Shown: positions 27,389 through 35,493 of the stretch, piece by piece
Numbering within the stretch: the first letter of the stretch is position 1
Layout: each line of letters starts with the position of its first letter
From: Phycisphaeraceae bacterium
GTDB taxonomy: Bacteria; Planctomycetota; Phycisphaerae; Phycisphaerales; Phycisphaeraceae
Assembly: GCA_020851735.1 (NCBI GenBank)
Contig: JADZCD010000033.1
Location: 1-64,000 of the forward strand
Length of the DNA stretch: 64,000 nt
Direction of reading: 5' to 3'
Notes under the pieces: model-generated
What the model saw: the letters and a program-made list of their open reading frames with translations, nothing else
Database searches by the model: none
What the model was told of the DNA's origin: nothing
Made by a program: the position numbers and the translations under genes

Positions 27389-29119
27389 CTAGGAAAGGCC
27401 GAGCTCGGACCAGCGGCGCTGGACCTGGGCCTTGATGGCCGGGTCCATGCGGAGAATTTCGGGATAGTCGCGCACGGGTTGGCCGGCGGCTTGCTCGCCG
27501 GGGATTTTGCGCGTGGCGTCAAAGCCCATTTTCTGGCCGGAGCCTAAGTGGGGGGCGGCGTGATCGAGAATGTCCAGGGGGCCGGTGACGAGTTCGACGT
27601 CGCGGCCGGGGGCGCAGTTGGCGCAGAGGTGGAAGAGGACTTGTTCCTGGTCGTGCACGTCCACGTCGTGATCGACGACGATGATGAACTTGGTCCAGGA
27701 CATCTGCCCGGCGCCCCAGATGGCGTGCATGACCCGGCGGGCGTGCAGGGGATATTCCTTGCGGATCTTAACGAACACGCAGTTGTGGAAGGCTCCGAAC
27801 ATGGGCAGGTGATAGTCCAGGATGTCGGGGACGATGGTCTGCAGGAGGGGAAGGAAGATGCGTTCGGTGGCCTTGCCCAGGTAGTAGTCTTCCTGCGGCG
27901 GAAGTCCGACGATGGTGGCGGGGTAGATCGCGTCGCGGCGATGGGTGATGGCGGTGACTTCAAAGATGGGGTAGCGATCGGGCAGGGAGTAAAAGCCGGT
28001 GTGATCGCCGAAGGGGCCTTCAAAAAACGCGCCGGGGCCCAAGGGCAGCGGCTGGCCGTCGGGGCCTTTGCGGCGGGGATCGTAGCCGGGCCCGCCGGCG
28101 TCGGTGGAGACGTAGCCTTCGATGATGATTTCCGCGTGGGCCGGCACGTGCAGGTCGATGGTCTTGCAGGGCACTAAGGGAATGCCGCCGCCCTGCAGCA
28201 CGCCGGCCAAGAGCAGTTCGCTTAAGCCGGGGGGCATGGGCGCGGTGGCGGCGTAGGGCAGAACCGACTCGCCGCCCAGCGCCAGGGCGCAGGGCATGCC
28301 GGGATAGCGCTGAGCGAACGATGGATCCGCAGCCCGTCTTTCTTTCCAGGCGCGCCAATGCCGGGCGCCGTCGTGATGCATGTGCCAGTGCATGGCGGTG
28401 CGGCGCTGGTCGATGAGCTGGCAGCGATACATGCCGACATTGCGCGACGGGCGCGGCTCGCCTTCGGGCTTGGCGGCGTCGTCGGGGTGGATGGTGTACA
28501 CGCCGGCGAAGGTGATGTAGCGGCCGCGATCACTGGGTTGAGGGGAAGAGGCGATCGGCTGGTCGGCCGGCAGGGGAAATCCGACCTTGGTCGGATCCCC
28601 GTCGTGGGGCCAGCATTGGAGGATGGGCAGTTCGAAAAGATTCACCTGGGAGCCGGTCTTGATCACTTCCTGGCAGGGCCCATTGCGGACGACGTGCGGC
28701 CCGGCCGACGCGAGCTTGGCGAATTCCAGGCCTTTTTTGATTTTTTCAAGCAGGCCCGTGGGGGGTTGGGGTTTGGCGATGTGGGCGATTTTGCCGGCCA
28801 AGGCGGCAAACCCGCCGGGCGTGTGGCCCTGGGCGTGGCAGCCTAGGGCCATCTCGGTGCGCTGGTAGGAGCCAAAGACGTTGATGACCAGGGGGAATGA
28901 GGAACCCTGGACGTTTTCAAACCACAAGGCCTTGCCGCCTAAGCCGCAGTGCTGGGGATCGAAGGCGGCGGCGAATTCGCTGACGCGGGCGGCGGGGGAC
29001 TTCGAGACGCGGTCGGCGATTTCGGCGATCTCCAAGATCGGCGAAACCGAGGCGCTGACGCGGTGCAGCTGGCCGGCTTTTTCCAGGGCGGACAGGAAAT
29101 CGCGCAGGGATGGATACAT
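27389..29119 (-). CDS. UbiD-family decarboxylase
   Basis: A 576-residue prenylated-FMN-dependent decarboxylase of the UbiD family. Landmarks are RNVGMYRCQLID, the WHMHHDGARHW motif, a GPFGDHTGFYSLPDRYP segment (substrate/cofactor side with conserved Glu-Phe-Glu region upstream) and IIVVDHDVDVHD. The long form with the C-terminal LGSGQKMGFDATRKIPGE segment resembles decarboxylases placed in futalosine-route menaquinone synthesis, as opposed to short UbiD; this assignment is inference. No UbiX-like prenyltransferase is seen nearby. The neighbouring cytochrome c maturation genes fit a respiratory context. Confidence 0.85.
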   Translation of the reverse strand: MYPSLRDFLSALEKAGQLHRVSASVSPILEIAEIADRVSKSPAARVSEFAAAFDPQHCGLGGKALWFENVQGSSFPLVINVFGSYQRTEMALGCHAQGHTPGGFAALAGKIAHIAKPQPPTGLLEKIKKGLEFAKLASAGPHVVRNGPCQEVIKTGSQVNLFELPILQCWPHDGDPTKVGFPLPADQPIASSPQPSDRGRYITFAGVYTIHPDDAAKPEGEPRPSRNVGMYRCQLIDQRRTAMHWHMHHDGARHWRAWKERRAADPSFAQRYPGMPCALALGGESVLPYAATAPMPPGLSELLLAGVLQGGGIPLVPCKTIDLHVPAHAEIIIEGYVSTDAGGPGYDPRRKGPDGQPLPLGPGAFFEGPFGDHTGFYSLPDRYPIFEVTAITHRRDAIYPATIVGLPPQEDYYLGKATERIFLPLLQTIVPDILDYHLPMFGAFHNCVFVKIRKEYPLHARRVMHAIWGAGQMSWTKFIIVVDHDVDVHDQEQVLFHLCANCAPGRDVELVTGPLDILDHAAPHLGSGQKMGFDATRKIPGEQAAGQPVRDYPEILRMDPAIKAQVQRRWSELGLS

Positions 29120-29157
29120 GCCCGAGATTGTAGAAGACTTAGCGGATCTCTGCTGCC

Positions 29158-29661
29158 TTACGCCTGTCCGGCCGGCTTATCGTCCGAGCAACAGGAGGAT
29201 TTGGCGCCACAGCACCAGGAAAGACAGCCGCACGAGCCTCGGCAGGTGAGCCCGCAAAGCGACCAGCCGCCGGGGCCGATGACCGCCAGGAGGAAGGCTA
29301 AGGCGATGAGAATGAGATTGGGGCTGAAGGGGCCCTGGACGGGCGCGCCGGCGACGTACGTGGCGATGGTGAAGCTGGTGAGCATCAGGAACACGACGAT
29401 GGCTGCCAGGCGACCGGCTAAGCCCAGAATCAGCATGGCGCCGAAGATCACCTCGCCGAACGGAACAAAGTAGCCGTAGGGCGTGGCGAACCACGTGGGC
29501 AGCCAGGCGGGGGTCATTTGGGCGTAATCGCCTTGGACGAATTTTTCCACGCCGCCCTGCAGCTTGCTTACGCCGGCCAGGAGCAGAAACAGGCCCAGAG
29601 CCAGGCGATTAACAAACAAGGCGAAATTCAGCAGGCAGGGGCAATTCTTCGTTGAGCACAT
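29158..29661 (-). CDS. DoxX family membrane protein with cysteine-rich tail
   Basis: A 167-residue DoxX-type protein with four hydrophobic helices (LALGLFLLLAGVSKL, the GEVIFGAMLILGL region, IVVFLMLTSFTIATYV and LILIALAFLLAVIG). The ATG at 29661 is chosen because AAGGAG is 9 bases upstream; an extension of 23 codons further upstream is not needed. The last 30 residues are unusually Cys-rich (CGLTCRGSCGCLSWCCG then SSCCSDD), suggesting metal binding or disulfides. DoxX proteins are linked to thiol stress and membrane redox in other bacteria; the role here is unknown. Confidence 0.8.
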   Translation of the reverse strand: MCSTKNCPCLLNFALFVNRLALGLFLLLAGVSKLQGGVEKFVQGDYAQMTPAWLPTWFATPYGYFVPFGEVIFGAMLILGLAGRLAAIVVFLMLTSFTIATYVAGAPVQGPFSPNLILIALAFLLAVIGPGGWSLCGLTCRGSCGCLSWCCGAKSSCCSDDKPAGQA

Positions 29662-29849
29662 GCGCGGGTCTCCTTGAAGTGAACGGGCCCGGAGGTGAAT
29701 GGAACCATGAGGCTGGAGTTTTGGCACCACCAGCTAAGCCCATAGGATCGGCGGGAACGAGTCGGCGAATCCAGCGATTGCGGCAGGAAAATATTAGCGT
29801 TGACCGATCGGCACGGCCGCGCGAAAAGCTCAAAAGGGGTTTTCCACCT

Positions 29850-30698
29850 TCACCCTGCCAGCTCCCTTGAGCGCTTATCGGCGGCTTTGATGGCGTTGAC
29901 GATGACCTCGGTGGTCTTGTTGCCGTCCAGGTGACGGATGGCAGCCTCGGTGGTTCCGCCGGGGCTGGTGACTTTGCGGCGGAGGTCCGCGGCGGCGTCG
30001 GGCGACTGGGAGAGCAGGTGGGCAGCGCCCAGGATTGTCTGGCGGACGAGCAGATCAGCGTGAGCTTTGAGGCCCAGGCCGTCGGCGGCGCGGATCATGG
30101 CTTCGGCTAGGTAAAAGACATACGCGGGCCCTGAGCCGGAGACGGCGGTGATGGCGTCGAGCTGGGATTCGTTGACCCGAATGGCTTTGCTCTGCCCGGC
30201 ACTGAAAATGGTAAAGGCCAGGTCGTCGTCACCGGGCTGAGCCTGCAATCCCAGGGCGATGCCGGCCATGCCCAAACCGGCCAACATCGGCGTATTAGGC
30301 ATCACCCGCACAATTCGACCCCCAAATCCCCCGGAAGCCCCACCCACGGAAGTGGACGCAGGCGCGGCGGCGGCGATGGCGGCGGCGATTTTCTGCGTGG
30401 TCAGGCCGGCCATGATGGAAATCAGCACGTGCTGGGAGCGAAGGTGCTTGGCTAGCTCGGCGGTAAGCGTCGGGAAGGCCTGGGGTTTGACGGCCAGGAG
30501 AATCTGCGCGGATTGGGTGATGACCTGGGCGTGGGAGTCCGCGGCGGCGATGCCGAGGCTGGCGAACAAGGCCCGCCGGTCCGGGCTGGGGTCCACGGCG
30601 ATCATGGCGGAGGGGGGCAGGATGTTGGCGGTGATGGCGGTGCGGGCGATGGCTTCGGCCATGTTGCCGGCCCCGAGAAAACCAAGTTGAAACGGCAT
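29850..30698 (-). CDS. proC: Pyrroline-5-carboxylate reductase
   Basis: Last step of proline synthesis, reducing pyrroline 5-carboxylate with NAD(P)H. The 282-residue protein has GFLGAGNMAEAI (Rossmann), RIVRVMPNTPMLAG, AVSGSGPAYVFYLAEA and VTSPGGTTEAAI. Start ATG 30698; a GTG three codons upstream abuts the ribosome-binding sequence. Between about residues 106 and 121 there is a Gly/Ser-rich insertion (STSVGGASGGFGG) encoded by ACTTCC.. GGGGCTTCCGGGGGAT-type repeat sequence at about 30318-30365, just before the VMPNTP strand. Confidence 0.92.
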   Translation of the reverse strand: MPFQLGFLGAGNMAEAIARTAITANILPPSAMIAVDPSPDRRALFASLGIAAADSHAQVITQSAQILLAVKPQAFPTLTAELAKHLRSQHVLISIMAGLTTQKIAAAIAAAAPASTSVGGASGGFGGRIVRVMPNTPMLAGLGMAGIALGLQAQPGDDDLAFTIFSAGQSKAIRVNESQLDAITAVSGSGPAYVFYLAEAMIRAADGLGLKAHADLLVRQTILGAAHLLSQSPDAAADLRRKVTSPGGTTEAAIRHLDGNKTTEVIVNAIKAADKRSRELAG

Positions 30699-30783
30699 GT
30701 CTGGCACCTTTCCCTGAGTAATTACGCTACGGATGAAAAAATATATCGAAGGCTCGGAAGGAACGTGACCGAGGCGGCAAGAC

Positions 30784-31680
30784 TTATTTGGCCTGTTCGT
30801 CGCCGGCGGCGCCGGAGCGTGCGGAGGCGGCCCACTGCTGGCGGGCGGAACTGGCGGCGGCCAAAAAATTCTGCAGGGCCAGGGGATCGGAGTTTTTAAG
30901 GAGGGTGCGGAAGCGGGCGATCAAGTCGGCCAGGCGATCGAGGCCTTCGAGCACGGGCTGGCGGTTGGAGGAGAAGATGTCGGCCCACACGGCCGGATCG
31001 CTGGCGGCCACGCGGGTGGTGTCGGCAAAGCCTGTGGAGGCCACGGCCAAGGCGCGATCGCCCATGGCCAGGTGGACGAGCAGGACGGCGGCGGCGTGCG
31101 GCAGGTGGCTGATCAGGGCGACGGCGCGGTCGTGTTCCTGGGCGGTCATGCTCAGGAGACGCATCCCCAGCGCGGACCAGAGCTGTTTGACGAGTTCCGT
31201 GGCATGCGGCTGATGACCGGGCTCGTTGATGACGATGCAGGGCTTGGCGGCGAAGAGGTCGGGGCGGGCGAACTTCGGGCCATGCTGCTCGCTGCCGGCC
31301 ATGGGGTGGGAGCCGACGAAGCGGCTGGGGGCGGGCAGAATTCGCGCGGCCAACTGGCAGACTTGGGCTTTGGTCGATCCGACGTCGGTGATGGTCAGGT
31401 TCGGGTGGTCGTGGCTGGCGATCTGGCGCAAGAGCGCGTCAAAATGGCCTAAGGGCGTGGCGAGAATCAGGAGCTGGGTCCGCGGCAGCACGGCAGGCAG
31501 GTCCAGGGACATTTCATCGATGCAGCCTAAGTCCAGAGCTTGCTGGAGGGTGGACTGCCGGCGGCCGACGCCGATGATCCGGCCGGTGAAGGTGGGGCAG
31601 CCCTGCTTTAACGCCAGGCCGATGCTGCCGCCCAGCAGGCCGGTGCCGACGATGGTGATGGTTTGGACGCCCTTGAGCAA
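30784..31680 (-). CDS. tyrA: Prephenate dehydrogenase
   Basis: Oxidative decarboxylation of prephenate to 4-hydroxyphenylpyruvate in tyrosine synthesis. The 298-residue protein has VGTGLLGGSIGLALK (NAD-binding), ITDVGSTKAQV, the substrate motif GSHPMAGSEQHGP and LISHLPHAAAVLLVH, all typical of TyrA without fused chorismate mutase or ACT domains. The start is a TTG at 31680 with AAAGGAA about 6-8 bases upstream. A 22-bp inverted repeat (31710-31731) lies 30 bp upstream of the start and could be a regulatory site. proC follows on the same strand after 85 bp. Confidence 0.9.
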   Translation of the reverse strand: MLKGVQTITIVGTGLLGGSIGLALKQGCPTFTGRIIGVGRRQSTLQQALDLGCIDEMSLDLPAVLPRTQLLILATPLGHFDALLRQIASHDHPNLTITDVGSTKAQVCQLAARILPAPSRFVGSHPMAGSEQHGPKFARPDLFAAKPCIVINEPGHQPHATELVKQLWSALGMRLLSMTAQEHDRAVALISHLPHAAAVLLVHLAMGDRALAVASTGFADTTRVAASDPAVWADIFSSNRQPVLEGLDRLADLIARFRTLLKNSDPLALQNFLAAASSARQQWAASARSGAAGDEQAK

Positions 31681-31709
31681 GCGGAATTCCTTTGCCTATA
31701 GCCCGTAAA

Positions 31710-31731
31710 TTTAAACGATATCAGGTTTAAA
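31710..31731. promoter_or_regulatory. Candidate operator: 7-bp arms, 8-bp spacer, upstream of tyrA
   Basis: Perfect dyad TTTAAAC - 8 bases - GTTTAAA in a locally AT-rich patch of a GC-rich chromosome, 30 bp upstream of the tyrA start. The geometry suits a dimeric regulator. No regulator gene is adjacent, so the binder is unknown. Confidence 0.35.
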
Positions 31732-31890
31732 GCCATTACGCCCTCGGCACGGGCGGGCGGCGCCGGGGCTGGGGCGGCGGCGAGTCACTTCCTGGCGGTT
31801 GGCGGCGGATTTATACGGCGCTTTTCCGTGGGCGGTGAGGTGCCCTACAATCGTTGATCATAAAGAATTCGCACCCTTGGGAGTGTGGCT

Positions 31891-32892
31891 ATGACGGCCT
31901 TGCAGGGCAATATGCAGCCGACGTATGAGTTGGAATTTGAGCGCCCGCTGATCCGCCTGGAGAAGCAGATCGAGGAGCTGGAGGCGAGCATGCGCGCCGG
32001 CGGGGTGGACATCGGCCCGGAGATCCGCCGGTTGCGGGAGAGCCACACCGCGATGTTGCGCAAAATCTACGAGGGACTGGGGCCATGGAACACCGTCAAG
32101 GTGGCCAGGCACCCCGGGCGGCCGCAGACGGGCGATTATCTGCGGCTGATGTTCAAGGAGTTCACCGAACTGCACGGCGACAGGCACTATGGCGACGATC
32201 CGGCCATGATCACCGGGTTTGGGCGGTTAGGGTCGCACAAGGTGATGTTGATCGCCCATCAAAAGGGCAAGGACACCAAGCAGCGGATCGCCTGCAACTT
32301 CGGCATGGCGCATCCGGAAGGGTATCGCAAGGCACTTTTGAAGATGAAGCTGGCGGAAAAATTCAACGTGCCGGTCGTGACGCTGATCGACACGCCCGGC
32401 GCGTATCCGGGCATCGGGGCGGAGGAGCGCGGCCAGGCGGAGGCGATTGCCGTCAATCTGCGCGAGATGAGTCGGCTGCGGGTGCCGATCGTCTCGGTGA
32501 TCATCGGCGAGGGCGGGTCGGGCGGGGCGCTGGGCATCGGCGTGTCGGACCGCACGGCCATGATGCAGTATGCCTGGTACAGCGTGATCAGCCCTGAAGC
32601 GTGCGCGGCGATTCTCTGGAAGACAGGCGCGGAGGCGGAAAAGGCGGCCGAGGCGCTGAAGATCACGGCGGCGGACAATCTGAAATCAGGCACGGTGGAC
32701 GAGGTGATTGAAGAGCCTTTAGGCGGAGCGCATCGCAATCCGGCGGTGGCGGCGGATCGGCTGGAGAAATGGATCACCCAGACGATCCGGGAGCTGAAGC
32801 GTTTTAAGATTGAAAACCTGATGGAAAAACGCTTTGAAAAACTGCGCGGGCTGGGGGACGTGACGGAGGCGGCGGGGAGCAGGCAAACCTAA
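31891..32892 (+). CDS. accA: Acetyl-CoA carboxylase carboxyltransferase subunit alpha
   Basis: Alpha subunit of the carboxyltransferase that makes malonyl-CoA for fatty acid synthesis. The 333-residue protein has YELEFERPLIRLEKQIEEL, WNTVKVARHPGRPQTGDYL, GFGRLGSHKVMLIAHQKGKD, LIDTPGAYPGIGAEERGQAE, GEGGSGGALGIGV and YSVISPEACAAILWK in family order. A start at GTG 31885 is also possible; the ATG at 31891 has GGGAG upstream. No accD is next to it. Confidence 0.95.
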   Translation: MTALQGNMQPTYELEFERPLIRLEKQIEELEASMRAGGVDIGPEIRRLRESHTAMLRKIYEGLGPWNTVKVARHPGRPQTGDYLRLMFKEFTELHGDRHYGDDPAMITGFGRLGSHKVMLIAHQKGKDTKQRIACNFGMAHPEGYRKALLKMKLAEKFNVPVVTLIDTPGAYPGIGAEERGQAEAIAVNLREMSRLRVPIVSVIIGEGGSGGALGIGVSDRTAMMQYAWYSVISPEACAAILWKTGAEAEKAAEALKITAADNLKSGTVDEVIEEPLGGAHRNPAVAADRLEKWITQTIRELKRFKIENLMEKRFEKLRGLGDVTEAAGSRQT

Positions 32893-32997
32893 GCGTGGGC
32901 GGGAGTGTTTGCCGGGGAAACGCGGAAACAAGATTTAGGCCGCTCTGCGGCTCAAATTCTGTTCTTCGCGGCGTCCTGGGCGGGGAATAATCGGCTG

Positions 32998-33855
32998 CTA
33001 CTTTTCCATCGGCTCAAGCACGTGGCGGCGGAGGGCGGCGGCGACGCCGTCGGCGTTGTTGTCGGGGGCGACGAAATGGGCGGCCCGCCGGGCGTCGTCC
33101 CAGGCGTTGCCCATGGCCACGGCCAGACCGGCCCAGAGGAGCATGGGCACGTCGTTGGGGGCGTCGCCGATGGCCATCACGCGGTCGCGGGCGATGCCGT
33201 AGTGCTCGGCGACTTTGGCCAGGGCGGCGGCTTTGTCGACCCCGGCGGCCATGATCTGCAGCAGGTGCTGGTGCGTGAAGGCCATGGTCACCTTGGCGGC
33301 GCTTTTGTCAGCCAGGAGCATCTGCAGGCGTCCGAGGCTGTCGGGCTGGCCGAGGAACAGGACTTTGGTGACGGGGGATTGCAGCACCTTGTCCAGACTG
33401 CCCAGGGGCTGGTCCTGGTAGCCCACGCAAGGCTCGCGGCGCAGGGCGGCGGCGGCGTTGCCGTCGGAGTGGAATTGGTCCACCACGTCGATGCCGACGG
33501 CCAGAGAGGGGTCGATTTTCCGGGCCACGGCGATCAACTGGCGGGCCAGGCTGGCGTTTAAGGGATGGTGATACAGCGGCCGACCGGCGCGGGGGTCGTA
33601 GATCAGGGCGCCGTTGTGGTTGATCTGCAGGGTATCCAGGCCAAGTTGGCGCTCAATCGCCGCGACGCTGCGCGGCGGGCGGGCGGTGGCCAGCACGACC
33701 TTCACGCCCAGCTCCGTGACCTGCTGGACGGCGGTGATCGTGGCTTGGGACAGCGTGTCGTCGGAGCGCAGCAGCGTGCCATCCATGTCGATGGCCACCA
33801 GCAGCGGCGGGTCGGCGGGCAGAGGGCGAAGGGTTGGGTCGTTGCGGTCACTCAT
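32998..33855 (-). CDS. HAD-superfamily hydrolase, Cof/type IIB
   Basis: A 285-residue cytoplasmic phosphatase of the Cof subfamily. Motif I is VAIDMDGTLLRSD (about 20-32), motif II TARPPRS, motif III lysine in the AAALAKVAEHYGI region (GVDKAAAL) and motif IV MAIGDAPNDVPML. The cap domain lies between motifs II and III (about 85-190). Substrates of this family are sugar phosphates, pyridoxal phosphate or nucleotides and cannot be predicted. It is convergent with accA and separated from it by 105 bp. Confidence 0.85.
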   Translation of the reverse strand: MSDRNDPTLRPLPADPPLLVAIDMDGTLLRSDDTLSQATITAVQQVTELGVKVVLATARPPRSVAAIERQLGLDTLQINHNGALIYDPRAGRPLYHHPLNASLARQLIAVARKIDPSLAVGIDVVDQFHSDGNAAAALRREPCVGYQDQPLGSLDKVLQSPVTKVLFLGQPDSLGRLQMLLADKSAAKVTMAFTHQHLLQIMAAGVDKAAALAKVAEHYGIARDRVMAIGDAPNDVPMLLWAGLAVAMGNAWDDARRAAHFVAPDNNADGVAAALRRHVLEPMEK

Positions 33856-34181
33856 AGAGAGGTGATTTAAAGGTCACTACAGGAGGAGTGCAGGATCCAT
33901 GTTTTGAGCTTTTATAGCACAAAGACAGCTGATTATCCCAGCCGATTGAGACGGGGCAAACCAGTTTCTGTTGGTCGGGTCAAGGCCAGGGAAATGGGCT
34001 TATCTTCGGAGGCTGGAAGCCCCCGGGCCCCAAGTCTTGAAAAACACACCGCGTCAGCCCGCTGGAGCAACTAACTTCCAGGGAGCTGACGCGGTAGTGT
34101 AAATACAAACGCGTGGTGTTGTCGTACCGGGGAATCAGGTCGGGACATCAGATCCCGGCGCCGATTCCTGGGAAGTCATCC
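33856..34181. other. Intergenic region with terminator
   Basis: No gene seen. Holds the short promoter/leader of the HAD gene at its left and the terminator of the pilin-like gene at 34041-34100. The middle part shows no clear features. Confidence 0.6.
34041..34100 (-). terminator. Intrinsic terminator of the pilin-like gene
   Basis: Perfect 10-bp stem CCGCGTCAGC (34049-34058) / GCTGACGCGG (34085-34094) with an inner CTGGA/TCCAG stem; on the minus strand it is followed by GTGTGTTTTTC. Lies about 80 bp past the stop of the pilin-like gene. Confidence 0.85.
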
Positions 34182-35066
34182 TTACGGCTTGACGAGATCG
34201 TTCCAGGCAGGAAAATTGGCCTTGGGATTGTAGCTCTTGCCTTGCGAGCGGTTGAGCAGGAAGGCGTTTTCGTGAGCCTTGGAAGCGTTGGAGGTCGGCG
34301 TGGCGTATTCCGTGGACAATTCGGGATAGGCCGTTTCAAAGAACGGCATCTTGACGTCAGGCACGGTGACGCGGGAGGCATGGCCATCCACGAAGCCGAA
34401 GGACAGGGAGCCGGCCTTGCGTTGTTCCAGGTCGTCACGAGTGCCAGGACCCCACCAGATGTAGTAGGCAATGCTGCGAGTGATCTGGCCGACCCACATG
34501 CGGGGCATATTGGGTTCAGCGAACAGCACATTTCGCGACGGTTCGTCAGCGATGTCCGTCGACACGTTCCAGGCATAGGGATTAATCGAATAGTCGGTTT
34601 TCCATATATATTCCCCGGTGGACTTATCCTTGAGTCCCTCGCGGCGGTGATCGTCAATCACGGGGCAATCGACGGATTCTTCTTCGCTGTTAAGGTAGCG
34701 GTCATAAAGCTGACCAAACCAAGTCTTCTTAGGAAGCACATCCGGATCGGACATCAGCACATTAGGATGCTCGCCGCCCGGCGGGAGATCACCGATCCTT
34801 GCTAGAGTGCCGTCGCCTGCTTTTTGCCAGGCGGGATCGCGCAGGTCGGGAGGCAGCTTCCCGCCGTTGTCCGAGGCGTAGCTGTGCGACGCCATGGTGA
34901 TGCCCTTGACGTTGGCCTGGTCCTTGGTCTTGGAGGCTGAGAGGCGGGCCTGGCCTAGGGAAGGCAACAGGATGCCGATCAGCAGGGCGATGATGGAGAT
35001 CACCACCAGCAATTCAATGAGCGTGAAGCCCAGACGTCGTTTTGTGGTCTTGGTTGCTCCGAGCAT
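34182..35066 (-). CDS. Type II secretion/pilin-like protein with prepilin leader (planctomycete type)
   Basis: A 294-residue protein with a prepilin peptidase site (Gly-Phe in RRLGFTLIELLVV) and the hydrophobic N-terminal helix ISIIALLIGILLPSL. Near the end is LSFGFVDGHASRV, the His-rich/Asp-Gly-His motif typical of planctomycete pseudopilins that occur in large paralogous families. Such proteins are exported and anchored via the N-terminal helix; their roles are largely unknown. ATG 35066 has GGAAGG 8-10 bases upstream, preferred to a GTG three codons earlier. Monocistronic: own promoter at 35183-35211, own terminator at 34041-34100. Confidence 0.9.
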   Translation of the reverse strand: MLGATKTTKRRLGFTLIELLVVISIIALLIGILLPSLGQARLSASKTKDQANVKGITMASHSYASDNGGKLPPDLRDPAWQKAGDGTLARIGDLPPGGEHPNVLMSDPDVLPKKTWFGQLYDRYLNSEEESVDCPVIDDHRREGLKDKSTGEYIWKTDYSINPYAWNVSTDIADEPSRNVLFAEPNMPRMWVGQITRSIAYYIWWGPGTRDDLEQRKAGSLSFGFVDGHASRVTVPDVKMPFFETAYPELSTEYATPTSNASKAHENAFLLNRSQGKSYNPKANFPAWNDLVKP

Positions 35067-35493
35067 GACAGTCACCTTCCTTCCTGTTGTCCGCTGAACG
35101 GGGCCGAATTTTTACCTAACGCCGTTTCAGGCTGCGGTTCGGCGTTTTCGCCTGAGTGCAGCCTGGTTTAAGATCTAATAGCAGTTTAACGGGGTTGCGA
35201 TAGTCTTTCAATCTTAGAAAAAAGCAGCAGGTGCCTTTTGGGGATGTTGGCGGCATTCTTGGTGGTCGTGTGATCATGCTTAAGTTGATTTTACGGCTAA
35301 CCTTAAACTCCAGCGAATGTGTAGTCCATAATCAAGCTGTCTTTTCGCAAGCCTTGGTTTGAGGTTCTGGATAAAGTCGTCGAGTTCTCCACGATTTATT
35401 TCGCCGGCAATCGGCGGAACGGATGTTTTTTCGAAATCCGCGTTGGTTGCCATACCTCTTTTGGCAGGTAATACAGCAGTTAAGATGGAGTTC
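35067..35493. other. AT-richer intergenic region between the pilin-like gene and fmt
   Basis: No gene seen. The base composition is clearly lower in GC than the surroundings, and the promoter of the pilin-like gene lies at 35183-35211. The stretch 35290-35460 has no recognisable element; it is downstream of fmt (minus strand) and no intrinsic terminator with a T-run was found. Confidence 0.5.
35183..35211 (-). promoter_or_regulatory. Sigma-70-type promoter of the pilin-like gene
   Basis: Read on the minus strand: -35 TTGAAA (35211-35206), 17-bp spacer, -10 TAAACT (35188-35183). It lies about 115 bp upstream of the start codon, leaving a leader of roughly 110 bases. Confidence 0.5.
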
